Of a stretch of 64,000 nucleotides of DNA, positions 28,233 through 38,689 are shown piece by piece. A program made the position numbers and the translations under genes. Under the pieces are notes generated by a model. That model was not told the origin of the DNA. It did not search any database and saw nothing but the letters and a program-made list of their open reading frames with translations. Source of the DNA: Owenia fusiformis (lineage: Eukaryota; Annelida; Polychaeta; Sabellida; Oweniidae); assembly GCA_903813345.2 (NCBI GenBank), contig CAIIXF020000001.1:60467885-60531884 (forward strand), written 5' to 3'. Each line of letters starts with the position of its first letter. Position 1 is the stretch's first letter.

Positions 28233-28751
28233 CTGAAAATGTAACAACCAAAATTGATTTCAATTATGTGCCAATCAAATGCAGTTTATTGTTGATTAAT
28301 GTATGCCCCATCAGCCAGTAATTTCCATCGTCATTCGCTTATGTCGACATCTGCAGTGCTCACCATAAATAAATGGTGAGCAGTGTAAAGTCTAAACTGA
28401 AAGAAGTATCAGAGAATTGATTAAATGCACAATTAATTTAGTGAACTAACACATGACTATAAAGATCAGTGACACGCACTACGATCGTGTTCTGATAAAT
28501 GTCAACAATTGTTCGACCAGGAGTTGAACTGAGAAAAATGATCATGGGGATAATTGTTGGAAATAAAAACAAGAGGAAAAGATGGATCAAATCGGTTAAT
28601 ATCTGTAGATTTTAAGAGCCATCCCCATTTGATTTTAATTGTAATGAAAGGTTGATGTCTGAACTAAGTTTCTGATTGTTAAAAATAAGAAGAGGATGAC
28701 AATTACCGTGTATATTGAGAAAAATAAATGCCAAGTAAAATTTATTCGCAC

Positions 28752-28777
28752 CTTGCAATATGGCGGCGGTAGGAAAG
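28752..28777 (-). promoter_or_regulatory. RPS7: RPS7 noncoding first exon with 5'TOP-like start
   Basis: The minus strand reads CTTTCCTACCGCCGCCATAT and ends GCAAG|GTGCGA, a plausible donor. A C followed by a pyrimidine run at the expected start site (28777) is the 5'TOP motif that puts ribosomal protein mRNAs under growth-dependent translational control. It would splice to the acceptor next to the ATG at 28232. No TATA box is obvious. Exact start site inferred. Confidence 0.6.
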
Positions 28778-28779
28778 AC

Positions 28780-29360
28780 CGAAACCTCGAGATTTAGATA
28801 AATTATTCGTAAATTGAGATAAAACATATATTTGCGACTTCTAAACGCAATCTTTGCTCAAAATATCTCAAAGAAACTATATGTTTGGTGATAAGAACGT
28901 CAAAATGGTAAAAAATAAGAAAACTTTTATTGGTGTCTCAGTAAAATTGCAATTTATAAATATTTCCAGAAGAAGAAGAAGTGTGATTGACAAATCATTT
29001 GATGAATTCACATCAGTTTGGTATAAACATATCAACCAAGATCAGATTTCATATACAATAAAGAGATCTATGTATAATATAAATGAATATACCGTTCGAT
29101 TTAACATTGGCTGCATTTTGAACACTTGTATCACAATTTAGTTTTGATACAATTGAAACTGCTGAAAAGGCGAAAGACTCGTGACAGCCTCCACACATTT
29201 TCTTTCACCGTGTTCTGCGTGTAGATTCAACATACAAAATGTCATATTACAATAGGAGAAGTGGTGGGTGCTCGGGTATATATTCATGTTATATTATCTA
29301 CTGTAAATGCAATATTCAATGGTAAATTCCAAAAGCCCACAATTTTTGCATCCAGAGTAG
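28780..29360. other. RPS7 upstream region
   Basis: AT-rich, no recognised exon. By analogy with the vertebrate RNASEH1-RPS7 head-to-head pair, the first exon of RNASEH1 could lie here or further right, but no hybrid-binding-domain sequence was seen. Confidence 0.4.
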
Positions 29361-29364
29361 ACTG

Positions 29365-29386
29365 TATAGTTATAGTTATAGTTATT
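29365..29386. repeat. 3' microsatellite of the LINE
   Basis: About three and a half copies of TATAGT(TA) on the plus strand, i.e. an ATAACT-type tail at the 3' end of the element, in the manner of CR1/L2-clade LINEs that end in short tandem repeats rather than poly(A). Confidence 0.7.
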
Positions 29387-29487
29387 CACTGCTAGGTCAT
29401 TCTGACCTGTAGCCGGTCTTAAGATTTAATTTTAAAAATAATGAGCATGGTTAAGCATAGACCCCATTAATTGACTGAATCTGGTGG

Positions 29488-32373
29488 CTACCTCAGAGCT
29501 CTGTAGTTATATCTTGTAGGGTGGTTCTTCCATAATTTGTCCAGTCTATTCTTGAAGAGATTGATGTCTTGGGCCTCTACAACTTCTTGGGGGAGGAAAT
29601 TCCAACTGCTCACTATTCTCTGGGTGAAGAATCCCTGTCTCAGTATTGTCCTGTTCTGTTTCTTTGAAACTCTCATATTATTGCCACGAGTTCTGCCAAT
29701 GTTGTGGGAGAGGGGAAGGATATTGCTTATTGGTATGTCGTACTTTTCATTCAAAATTTTCCATGTTTCAATCATATCGCCTCTTAGACGTCTGAACACA
29801 AGTGTTGGTAACTTTAACTCTTTCAGTCTTTGGGGATAGTCCTTGTCTTTTAGGCTTGGTATACATCTTGTGGCTCTTCTTTGTACAGCTTCAACCGCTT
29901 CAATGTCCTGGATTAAATATGGAGACCAAACTGTATTGGCATATTCAAGATGGGGTCGTACCATTGCCTTGTAAAGAAGCAACATATTGGAGGAATCTAG
30001 AAATTGGAAGGTCCTTCTTATTAATCCCAGAATTTGGTTAGCTTTTTTAACTACCGTTTGTACATGTGTACTACTTTTCAAATTCTTGGTAACCATTACT
30101 CCCAGGTCCTTCTCACCTTCTGTTTCTTGAAGTGCTGTGTTGCCCATGCTATAGTTATATTCTGGGGGGGATTTTCCTATTCTTAATACCTTGCATTTTT
30201 CACTATTGAACTGTAATTGCCATTCTTGGGTCCAGTTCATAAGGGATCTTATATCTTGTTGTAATTCGTTACAGTCATCTAGGTTATTTACTTCTCTATA
30301 GAGTTTCGTATCATCAGCAAACATAATCAGAGGGCTGTTTACTGCCTGTGGTACATCATTTACAAATATCAGGAACATAACGGGTCCGAGGACAGTCCCC
30401 TGGGGTATGCCTGACGTTACATCGGTCCATGATGACGATTCACCGTTAATGGTTACTCTCTGCTTTCTGCGTTGGTATTGGTTACTGTTGTTGCGGTTTC
30501 CTGCTGAATCACTGTTCTCTGGGCCGTCAAATTCGTTTCCGGATTCCGCACCGAGGAAAGCTTTCAGCCACTGGAGGGCTGTACCCACAATTCCTAAGTT
30601 CTGTATTTTTCTAATTAATCGTTCATGCGGAACTTTGTCGAAGGCTTTTTTGAAGTCAAGATAGACTGCGTCAATGTTGCTTCCACTGTCTAGTACTTCA
30701 GTCCACTTATCTAGTGTCACGAGTAGGTTTGTCACACAGGATCGACAAGGCAGGAATCCATGTTGACACTGCGACAGGAGGTTGTTCTGTGAAAGATGAG
30801 ATAGTATTCTTTCTCTTATTATAGATTCCAGGATCTTACACACTACAGATGTGAGGCTTACGGGCCTGTAGTTATTAGGTTGACATTTCTTGCCTTTCTT
30901 GTGGATTGGTGAAATGTTGGCTTGTTTCCAATCTTGTGGTAATGTTGCGGTATCTATAGATTTTCTAAATATCAGGTAGAGGGGTCTGCATATTACTTCT
31001 TTCAATTCCTTGAGTATACGGGGCTTGATATTGTCTGGTCCAGGTGATTTGCTTACTTTCAGTAATTCCAGTTTCTTCATTATATCCTCCTCCGTGAATG
31101 TCCAGTCCTGTATGTAGTTATTCAGTCTGATATAGTGCCCAGCTGGTATATTCTCTTTATTCTCGTTAGTGAAAACACTAGAGAAAAATTTGTTGAGCTC
31201 TTCTGCTTTATCAAGGTCATTCTCTGTCCTAGATCCATCCTCTCTTAGAAGTTGGGGAATTCCGCTCCGTGTTTTCGTTTTACTATTACTGTAGCCCCAA
31301 AACTTTCTAGGCTGAGATTTCGCCAGCTTGGCTATATTACATTCAAATTCTTTAACTGCTCTAGAGACTTCTTTTTTGGCTTGATTTCTCTCTTTTATAT
31401 ACTGTAAATATTCTTCACCTTTCTTTGTGGTTTGGTATCTTCTCCATGCACTGTGTTTTCTTTTTATCTGGGCCATGCATTTTTTATCCATCCATGCTTT
31501 CGCTTGTTTTTTGGCTTTTATTTGAGGGACATTCTTACTGTAGCTGTCTTCCATTTTGGTTCTAAATATATTCCAGCAGTCGGTGACTTCTTTATCCTTG
31601 AATTCCCTGTCCCAATCTAAAGTGAGCTCTTCTTTCATCTTTCCATAGTCAGCTTTGTCTAGAAGGTGGATGATTCGGACTTGTTTTATATATTCTGCTT
31701 TGAAGTGGAATTCAAACTTCAGTACTTGGTGGTCACTTTTTCCCAGTCCAGCTGTTACTTCTAAATTTGTGACCATGTCTTCTTCATTTGAAATCACCAG
31801 GTCTAGAATGTTGTCCCCTCTAGTTGGTTCAGCTACATGTTGGTATAAGAAGTTATCATCAATTAGTTCTATTAGTCCCTCTGCAGTTCTCCTATCCTGG
31901 CATCCTGGTATTGTACAGTTGAGGTCCCAGTTTACTCCTGGTAGGTTGAAGTCTCCCATGATTAGTAGGTGAGATGGATTTGTGTCACATTTGTTTTTGA
32001 TTTGCTGGAATAACGCCTCAGAGTTTGCTTCATCACATGTGGGGCTTCTATAAACACATCCAATAATGGCAGTGTCTTTTTCACAGTTCATTTGTAGCCA
32101 CACTGACTCTTTAATATTCAAGTTTGTTTGAAGTTGGTGACATTTTATGCTGTCCTTTACATAAACTATTATACCTCTTGTATTATCATCTAAATTATTA
32201 GTGAAGTGTTGATATCCTTGGAGAGCAATTTGAGATTCAGCTAGTTTGTAGTCCCTGCGTTTAACATTCACTTCTACAAGTCCAATTATATCTGGTTCCG
32301 TCTCGTGGGTCATCAATTCAAGTTCATCCTTCTTATTAGGGAGGCTGTCCATATTTGTATATATTACTTTCAT
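29488..32373 (-). CDS. LINE ORF2: apurinic endonuclease plus reverse transcriptase, 961 aa
   Basis: N-terminal AP-endonuclease (residues about 1-225): IYTNMDSLPNK, catalytic Glu in GLVEV, RGIIVYVK, GDFNLPGVNWD (140-150), and GKSDHQVL (catalytic SDH, 213-215). Reverse transcriptase (about 440-760): KSPGPDNIKP, NYRPVSLTSVVCKILE, QHGFLPCRS, AVYLDFKKAFDKVPHE, SGIPQGTVLGPVMF, and the active site MFADDTKLY (685-688). A C-terminal YANTVWSPYL-type region follows. All catalytic residues that can be judged are present. A poorly conserved insert (about 610-640) rich in Asn, Ser and Gly precedes VTINGESS. CR1/L2-like by layout; exact clade not decided. Confidence 0.92.
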   Translation of the reverse strand: MKVIYTNMDSLPNKKDELELMTHETEPDIIGLVEVNVKRRDYKLAESQIALQGYQHFTNNLDDNTRGIIVYVKDSIKCHQLQTNLNIKESVWLQMNCEKDTAIIGCVYRSPTCDEANSEALFQQIKNKCDTNPSHLLIMGDFNLPGVNWDLNCTIPGCQDRRTAEGLIELIDDNFLYQHVAEPTRGDNILDLVISNEEDMVTNLEVTAGLGKSDHQVLKFEFHFKAEYIKQVRIIHLLDKADYGKMKEELTLDWDREFKDKEVTDCWNIFRTKMEDSYSKNVPQIKAKKQAKAWMDKKCMAQIKRKHSAWRRYQTTKKGEEYLQYIKERNQAKKEVSRAVKEFECNIAKLAKSQPRKFWGYSNSKTKTRSGIPQLLREDGSRTENDLDKAEELNKFFSSVFTNENKENIPAGHYIRLNNYIQDWTFTEEDIMKKLELLKVSKSPGPDNIKPRILKELKEVICRPLYLIFRKSIDTATLPQDWKQANISPIHKKGKKCQPNNYRPVSLTSVVCKILESIIRERILSHLSQNNLLSQCQHGFLPCRSCVTNLLVTLDKWTEVLDSGSNIDAVYLDFKKAFDKVPHERLIRKIQNLGIVGTALQWLKAFLGAESGNEFDGPENSDSAGNRNNSNQYQRRKQRVTINGESSSWTDVTSGIPQGTVLGPVMFLIFVNDVPQAVNSPLIMFADDTKLYREVNNLDDCNELQQDIRSLMNWTQEWQLQFNSEKCKVLRIGKSPPEYNYSMGNTALQETEGEKDLGVMVTKNLKSSTHVQTVVKKANQILGLIRRTFQFLDSSNMLLLYKAMVRPHLEYANTVWSPYLIQDIEAVEAVQRRATRCIPSLKDKDYPQRLKELKLPTLVFRRLRGDMIETWKILNEKYDIPISNILPLSHNIGRTRGNNMRVSKKQNRTILRQGFFTQRIVSSWNFLPQEVVEAQDINLFKNRLDKLWKNHPTRYNYRALR

Positions 32374-32420
32374 TTTATGTACACTATTTACACTATTTAC
32401 ATTTTTGTTCTGTCTGGCTG

Positions 32421-33752
32421 TTACTCGTCTTGGCTCTCGTCCCCCGAGTCCCTTTCTGGATTGGTGATCAAAAGAGGGGGTTGCTTTGGCAATTGTTTAT
32501 CTTTGGGTGTTGGTGTAGGCTCGATATTATCGCCTCTGAGTGCTTCGCGATTTCTCGTTCTGTTTGTTTCCGTCACCTCTGATGAGCTTCCTTCACTAGT
32601 GTGCGTATTCCTTGGTACAATGGCTCCTTTCTTTATCATGAAATCCCTTCCATTGTTGGGCAGATTCTTCAAATCATTGAGTAGCTTGCGGGACTCCTCC
32701 CTCTCCAGCGGTGTCATATCAGGTTTTATGTAGATTCCTCTGTATGCTTCTTTGTTCCTTAGTGATTTTGCACTTCGTAGGATTTCAAATTTTTTCCTAG
32801 TGTCTCTTATTCTGACTAGAAGTGGTCTATTTTTGTTTGGAGTTGGTTTACCAAGCCGAAATGTTTTTTCTAGTTCAGCCTCCAGTCTCAATCCATCAGT
32901 TATGAGGTCATCTGCCTTCTTTGTATCATCTAAGAGTCGTTGGCGTGGTGTGTTAGCTGCACTTTCTGGTATGTTAAATATCACTAAATTGTTCTTGCGT
33001 TTTTCCCTTTCTGAGTATTCTTGTAGTGAAGCTGATACAGTTGCATTGGATCGTGGGGGTATGTGTTCGGAAGACGCGTTTGTGTTCCAGGACATGACAT
33101 TTTCAGTTGTGGGTTGGGGGGATAGCTTGACTTGTTTCACCTGAATGTCCGATATCTTTGATGTTAACTCTCCCAGTACATTTTGTATTTGGATAATTTG
33201 CTCTTTTAGATCAGTTTGGCTTTGGCTTGGATCAGAGGTTTTTGGTCGAGCTGATTTTGATGCTTGTACTACTTGTTCAACTATTGGGCTACATAACTTA
33301 CAATACCAATGGATATTTTTGTGAATCTGGAGTACACCTATCAAGTTTATAGTCAGGTCCTGGCATGAGATGCAAGCCCATTTCAAACATCTTTCACATT
33401 GAATTTCAGCGGGAGGTTCTTTACAAAATTCACATGGAGAGTCTATAATTACCTTGTTAGCTCCCTCACCGTCACCTTTGCCTTTCCTTTTCGTATCTTT
33501 TTTCACCTTTACCTTGTTATTTTTGGTTGATTTGCTCGACGAACGGAGAGTTGGCGTGTTTGTTTTTCCACCGGAAGTAGACTCATTTTCGGTAGGTGTA
33601 TTTTCGGCAGAGTTTTGCGACATTTCTGGTTCCATTTCCGAATCCGATATTCTTTCATCAGGATTATCTGCTTCGTTATCATCTATAGATACAATATTTC
33701 CTAATAGATCTATACTACTGTGCCTTATTCTTGGTGTGTCTCTGGATGACAT
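32421..33752 (-). CDS. LINE ORF1: PHD-finger nucleic-acid-binding protein, 443 aa
   Basis: An acidic, low-complexity N-terminus is followed by a PHD-like zinc finger (residues about 107-154; CEFCKEPP, QCERC, CISC, HWYCKLC spacing), a predicted coiled coil (about 180-207, LKEQIIQIQNVLGELTSKI), and an RRM-like ORF1 core (about 250-360) with NNLVIFNIPES, RLGKPTPNKNRPLLVRI and IYIKPDMTPLEREE. This is the ORF1 type of CR1/L2-clade elements, which binds the element RNA. The tail is Pro/Ser/Thr-rich. It starts at an ATG and is separated from ORF2 by 47 bp, so ORF2 needs re-initiation or its own start. Confidence 0.85.
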   Translation of the reverse strand: MSSRDTPRIRHSSIDLLGNIVSIDDNEADNPDERISDSEMEPEMSQNSAENTPTENESTSGGKTNTPTLRSSSKSTKNNKVKVKKDTKRKGKGDGEGANKVIIDSPCEFCKEPPAEIQCERCLKWACISCQDLTINLIGVLQIHKNIHWYCKLCSPIVEQVVQASKSARPKTSDPSQSQTDLKEQIIQIQNVLGELTSKISDIQVKQVKLSPQPTTENVMSWNTNASSEHIPPRSNATVSASLQEYSEREKRKNNLVIFNIPESAANTPRQRLLDDTKKADDLITDGLRLEAELEKTFRLGKPTPNKNRPLLVRIRDTRKKFEILRSAKSLRNKEAYRGIYIKPDMTPLEREESRKLLNDLKNLPNNGRDFMIKKGAIVPRNTHTSEGSSSEVTETNRTRNREALRGDNIEPTPTPKDKQLPKQPPLLITNPERDSGDESQDE

Positions 33753-36094
33753 TTTAGTGTCGTAATTTGGCGGGGTTTTCTTTCTTCAAATTTTCACACT
33801 TCCAAAGACAGATCCTGGTTAGTATGGTTGTCCTTTTGTCGCTTTCTTGCACTAGTTGGTTTATCTATCAGTTCTTCTATCTTCTTTTGTCTCTTAATTG
33901 GGGGTGCTAGGTCATTATTGCTCTTAAAACTCAAATTAATCTGGAGAAAAAATTTTGTGTGACATTTTGTTTTGATCACGTGACACATGTATCCTTCGTC
34001 TGAATAAATATTCAGACTGTAAGTCACCTATTGTAAAATGTGGTGTTGTATAAATGTTACAAATAAGTTTGTTTAATGATAAAATGATTACCTTATGAAG
34101 AACTCACAATATTATTTTTTCGTATATTGTCCTCTTACTGAAGATATTCATAAAATGTACAGACGCTTCTTGTAGCGAAGCCATTGATTAGGTCAAGCCA
34201 TTTTGGCAATGCCAATTCTCACGATAAACGAGATTTAGCCAGTGACGTCAGTCTATTTGTAAACAAATAACACGTGGAGCGGGAGCAACATTACGGAAGG
34301 GTATTGCTAAATTCCATTTGTGCGGGAATTTATTAGATCTAGTCATTTATTATCATTATCCCGATTAATTTTCTTCATTTATAGTAAATAGAGCGGAAAT
34401 ATTCATGAAGAAGGCCGAGGTAAACAAGTGGTCATGTGTTGTCAAAGTTCAAAATTTGCATATCTCGTTTGGATCTCGTGAACTCAAACGTCCTTGACAT
34501 TGATTTCGCGATCTACTTATGAACACATCCTGAAGTTTCGGTGAGTCTGAACATTTCATTATTTTATATCAACTTGTACCCGCCTTATACAAATATTTTT
34601 GCTCCTAGTTTAAGATGAACATCTCTTCAACATATTCACCAATTTTCAAGGTGAACATTCTTATAATAAACGAGAAATTAATGTGCAAAAAATATCACCG
34701 CGATTTCCATAGGAAATATATCAATCATAACAGACCGAATATTTTATTCGGTCTGTTGGATACATACTACATCCAGAGTCGATTTCTTCCTCAAGACACG
34801 TCCACTGTTCCTAGAGTTCTTTGTTTCCTTAGGTTCATTCCTGTATATTATTTTTAACGAAGGACAGCCTATAACGACTGCTATACGCAAAAAGATGCAT
34901 GAAATTAGAAGTTTCGAAACTGAAAGTTGAAAAATGGCGACTTTCCCGTCTTCTATGCGCAGGTGCGTTCAATCCAGCAATTTGATTAGTTCATATTATA
35001 TGAACGCATGCGCAATAACTACATATATTTTTAGATAGATGTCACTTGCGTTCATTATTTCACAGTAGTCCCTTCCCATGATGCACCTTATATATCGGAA
35101 ATATTTTCCTTTAGTGATAAAACAAATAACTCTCATCTTCGAAATACGTTTTCCATTCCTTGGCAATAATCTTTCATTTGGTATCTAAGTAAAACCGAAC
35201 CAACCGCCGAAAAGTAATTCGAATCCTTCTGAATCGTGGGAATGAAGTACTTTCATTTTTGCGCATGCGCATAGAACACAGGAAGTCGCCATTTTTCAAC
35301 TTTCAGTTTCGAAACTTCTAATTTCATGCATCTTTTTGCGTATAGCAGTCGTTATAGGCTGTCCTTCGTTAAAAATAATATACGGTAATGAACCTAAGGA
35401 AACAAAGAACTCTAGGAGCTACCAATTTTTAACAGTGGACGTGTCTTGAGGAAGAAATCGACTCTGGAGGTAATAATTAGGATGCGAAAATTGTGGGCTT
35501 TTGCATTTTAATCACTTCTTTACATATTCTTCAGATTTCTCAGCAATTAGTGGATGGATTGCTACCATTTTAGGTAACTTTGCTCTGTAGTGTTGTTTGA
35601 TTCAGCATGTCGATTATTGAAAGGATTCCTTATGTTTTTACTGGATATATCTAACAATCATTTTCTACAAACTTCAGGAAACATCACAACCGAGCTTCCT
35701 TTTTATTTACTCTTAATAAGCAGTACACTCAGTACCGACGCCTCGAGACAAGCCCCTGTGGGTTAGCCTAACTGAATACAGCTGGCTCAAAAGCTTCTGT
35801 CATCTCGGTAGAGTAAAGCTAGGTTCACAGTTAGTGAGCGACAATGTGAATGTCACGGACATGCTGAAGGAAGTGTAGCTTCGTCTTCTTTTACTTATCA
35901 TGATATTCAATTTTACAGCCTTGTATCATCCAATTCATCTGCAGTGATATGATAACTTATCCGTCAATCCCCAGGCGTCAGCCATGGCGCATGCACTAGC
36001 ATTAGCTAATAGCGGTAGTTATAGACAATGAATCCTGATTGCTTGGCAGTGGCAACGGTACTTTATGACTTATTTAGGCGAAGGCTATTTAGCC
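33753..36094. other. Non-coding stretch right of the LINE
   Basis: Holds the LINE 5' end or UTR (boundary unclear), a short perfect hairpin (CAGACCGAATATTTTATTCGG, 34732-34756) and the foldback element 34773-35467. No host exon was recognised. Confidence 0.5.
34773..35467. mobile_element. Foldback element with about 210-bp inverted arms
   Basis: The left arm (34773-34985; CCAGAGTCGATTTCTTCCTC, CTAGAGTTCTTTGTTTCC, GACAGCCTATAACGACTGC, GTTGAAAAATGGCGACTT) returns in reverse complement at about 35255-35467. The arms differ by a short insertion (CTACCAATTTTTA in the right arm) and a few substitutions. The loop is about 270 bp. No target duplication and no frame seen. Confidence 0.75.
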
Positions 36095-36375
36095 TTAGTT
36101 CAACAAGTTAAACCTAGTCTGGGCCTTATTTCTTATCTGACATTTCTTGTGGCCCGCCCTAGGTTTAACATCCGTGCCTATTCGGCCCTTGATCCAAAAG
36201 AATTTAATGATGGCCTATGGCAGCGCATAGAAATCTATGCGCGTTTTATTAATAACTGATAGTGAGAATTTGCAACCAATGAAAGCATAGCACGGAAGTT
36301 AAACCCAACCACGGCAACAAGAAAATTCAGATTATAAATGAAAGCCGTGGTATTGGGTTTAACTTGTTGAACTAA
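36095..36375. mobile_element. 281-bp MITE with 7-bp TSD
   Basis: TIRs TTAGTTCAACAAGTTAAACC (left) and its inverse at the right, flanked by TTTAGCC on both sides (36088-36094, 36376-36382). The inside is non-coding apart from a chance frame. Confidence 0.75.
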
Positions 36376-36770
36376 TTTAGCCTGTGCCATTCATATCTGT
36401 GAGTGTGCGTCTGGGGGGAAGAGAGATGGGGAGTATACCTTTACTGGCCTTTCATGGATACTGCTGAACATCACAGGGGGTCTTGGTACTTGTAGTCATG
36501 CTTGGCTGGGTGGTCTATCCAATGTTTGTTGAGGTTGATCTTGAATTACAGTACAGTATATTTTCCGAATCTATGACACTTTGTGGGAGACTATTCCAGG
36601 AATTTATGATCCTCTGAGTGAAAAACTTAGATGTTTTGACTGTCCTTGAGTGAGGCTTTATTAGCTTCATGCTGTGTCCTCTGGTTCTTCCTTGATCCTC
36701 TGCTTTAGTTAGTAGATCCTCGACAGGGATATTATATAGTCCATTCATTAATGTATAAGTCTCTATCATA

Positions 36771-37768
36771 CAGGGTGTCCAAAAAAAAACAGGACCGTAA
36801 GAAAGTTGAATAACTCGGTCAATTTTGCATATTTTGCCCTGAAATTTAAGAAATATTTAAATCATTCAATGTGAATTTTGTTCTGAAAGTTTGATGATAA
36901 TCTGTTTATTGTGTCAAAAACTACAGTCCTTTACAAAACATGCTCAAAGTGGGCACTTCTCCTCTCTTTGCACAAACGAATCCTGCGAACAAAGTTGTTA
37001 ATGACCCTTACCTATACACATTAATGTGAATGGTAAATATTGGGGTAGTTATTGCCCTCTTAAGACTGTTAGGAGCCTGTCAGTATACACATTGGCTTTG
37101 AGAAATCCTCAAAGATAAAAATTTGGGGGATTTAGATCAGGCAAATGAGCTGCCCATATGGTTTGCGTTCTGCAACTGATGAGCTGACCACCAAAGCATT
37201 GCCTAAACCATTTCAGCATATCATTTGCACTGTTGGGGTGGTATTGGCTTGTTGAAACCACTGCTTAATTATCTTCTTAGATGTCCCTTCTGGTGCTTAG
37301 TGACCTCCAAAACTTGGTGAGAACTTACTGGTCCTTTTTCATGGTGATAGCAAGTCCCCAGTCACCTTCGAACCAAAAGGGACTGATGATTCCATGTTTC
37401 CTCATTACCACCCAGGGATTGCATTGTTCAGAATGCAATGGATGCTGTAACACTTCATCAGGAGGATGTAAGCCCCAGTAGCAATTGTTCTTGGAACAAA
37501 CTTGTCCATTCATAAAGACATGTGTGTAGGAGGATCATCAACAGCTTTGTTCGCCGGATTGAATTGTGCATAGAGATGAGATTTGCACATTTGGGTCATG
37601 TTTTGTAAGGAGCTGTAGTTTTTGACTCAATTGGTAGATTATTATCAAACTTTCACAACAAAATTCACATTGAATGAACTAAATAATTCTGAAATTTCAA
37701 GGCAAAATATGCAAAATTGACCGAGTTATTCAACTTTCTTACGGTCCTGTTTTTTTTTGGACACCCTG
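36771..37768. mobile_element. Mariner-type (IS630/Tc1) transposon with long TIRs and TA duplication
   Basis: The ends are CAGGGTGTCC...GGACACCCTG with inverted similarity continuing for about 170 bp (AACAGGACCGTAAG, AATAACTCGGTCAATTTTGC and others), and TA on both sides (36769-36770, 37769-37770). It interrupts the LINE remnant exactly between RRKRG and MIETYT. Transposase relics are on the minus strand (separate entry). Confidence 0.9.
37085..37515 (-). pseudogene. Degenerate mariner-family transposase
   Basis: Minus-strand fragments in different frames recall mariner-type transposases: a block with NPWVVMRKHGIISPFWFEGD (about 37420-37365), which fits the V-W-G/C-x-x-xxGIIGPFFFE region around the second catalytic Asp, and a block reading PDLNPPNFYLWGFLK-like (about 37145-37090), the S-P-D-L-N-P-x-D-F-F-L-W-G motif near the third. 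Stops and frameshifts break it, and the third catalytic position looks replaced (Asn for Asp). Not functional. Confidence 0.75.
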
Positions 37769-38689
37769 TATTTCCCCGTTTTCGTCTAAAGGCTAAGGTT
37801 GTCATGTTCAACTTTTCTAGTCTCTCCGGGTATTCAAGTTTGTTGAACCCTGGGATCATCTTGGTGGCTCTCTTTTGGACTTTCTCTAGGGCTTCAAGAT
37901 TCATCCATCTGATATGGCGACAATATTGTGACTGCATACTCAAGTCTAGGCCTAACTACTGCTTTGTATAAGTGGGTCATGGTATCTGGGGTTAAATGCT
38001 CAAAAGTCTTCGTGATTATACCTAGTATGCTGTTTGTTTCTTTACTATTGTCCTGATGTGTGTTCCCATTTTTATGTTTTCTCTGATCTCAACACAAAGA
38101 TCTATTTTACTATTACATTGTTCTATTTCGTGAGTACCAAGTTTGTACTTGAACTCTGGAGGATTGTTACCTATTCTGAGGACATGACATTTTTCCAAGT
38201 TGAAGCCTAAGTCTTCAGACTTCTGTGCCAGGGCCACGAGATCTTTCTGTAGGTCCTCAGTAACTATCCTCACAGTCTTCAATTGAGTTTACCTCCCTGA
38301 ATAGCTTGGTATCGTCAGCGAATAAGTTTACTGTGTTGGTTACATACTCTGATATATCGTTAACGAACATGAGAAAAAGTACTGGTCCACACAGTTCCTT
38401 GAGGTATACTAGATAAACGTCTTTCCAACCTGATTTTGTGCCGTTGATGATGACTTTCTGTTTCCTATACTTATGTGTACTTGGTCCATTTTGGGAATCA
38501 TTAGCAGATTGTTTGAAGCCAGATGGTTAATATCATTCTCCCTTATGATGGATTCCACACATGTCAAACTTACTGGTCTGTAATCATCCTTTTTCCCCCT
38601 GTATTGGTGATATGTTTGCCAGCTTCCAGTCATCTGGCAGAGAGGTGATCGGCGGTTGGCATCTGTAACAAATTCTTAACAAATACTGT

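Larger units (their letters stand above)
29365..33752 (-). mobile_element. CR1-like non-LTR retrotransposon with both ORFs open
   Basis: Minus-strand LINE: ORF1 (33752-32421), a 47-bp gap, ORF2 (32373-29488), about 100 bp of 3' tail and a terminal microsatellite of ATAACT units (29365-29386). The 5' end is not defined and probably lies a little above 33752. Both frames are open over their full length, so this copy is either young or under selection. A decayed relative lies at 36490-38660. Confidence 0.88.
36490..38660 (-). pseudogene. Decayed CR1-like LINE ORF2, split by a mariner-type insertion
   Basis: Minus-strand fragments follow ORF2 order: YRPVSLTCVESIIREN (about 38600), the region before the RT active site, KCHVLRIGNNPPEF (about 38180), LEALEKVQKRATKMIPGF (about 37880), LAFRRKRG (about 37785), then, beyond the 36771-37768 insertion, MIETYTLMNGLYNI and FFTQRIINSWNSLPQ (36769-36560). 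Frameshifts and missing parts show it is dead. It is similar to but clearly diverged from the open copy at 29488-32373, so it comes from an older burst or a sister family. Confidence 0.85.

Noticed and set aside
28854-29141. 95-codon plus-strand frame just right of the RPS7 first exon
   Set aside because: Considered as RNASEH1 first exon, but it has no hybrid-binding-domain pattern; low-complexity composition.
32305-32733. 142-codon plus-strand frame and neighbours over 29.5-33.8 kb
   Set aside because: Antisense shadows of the LINE ORFs.
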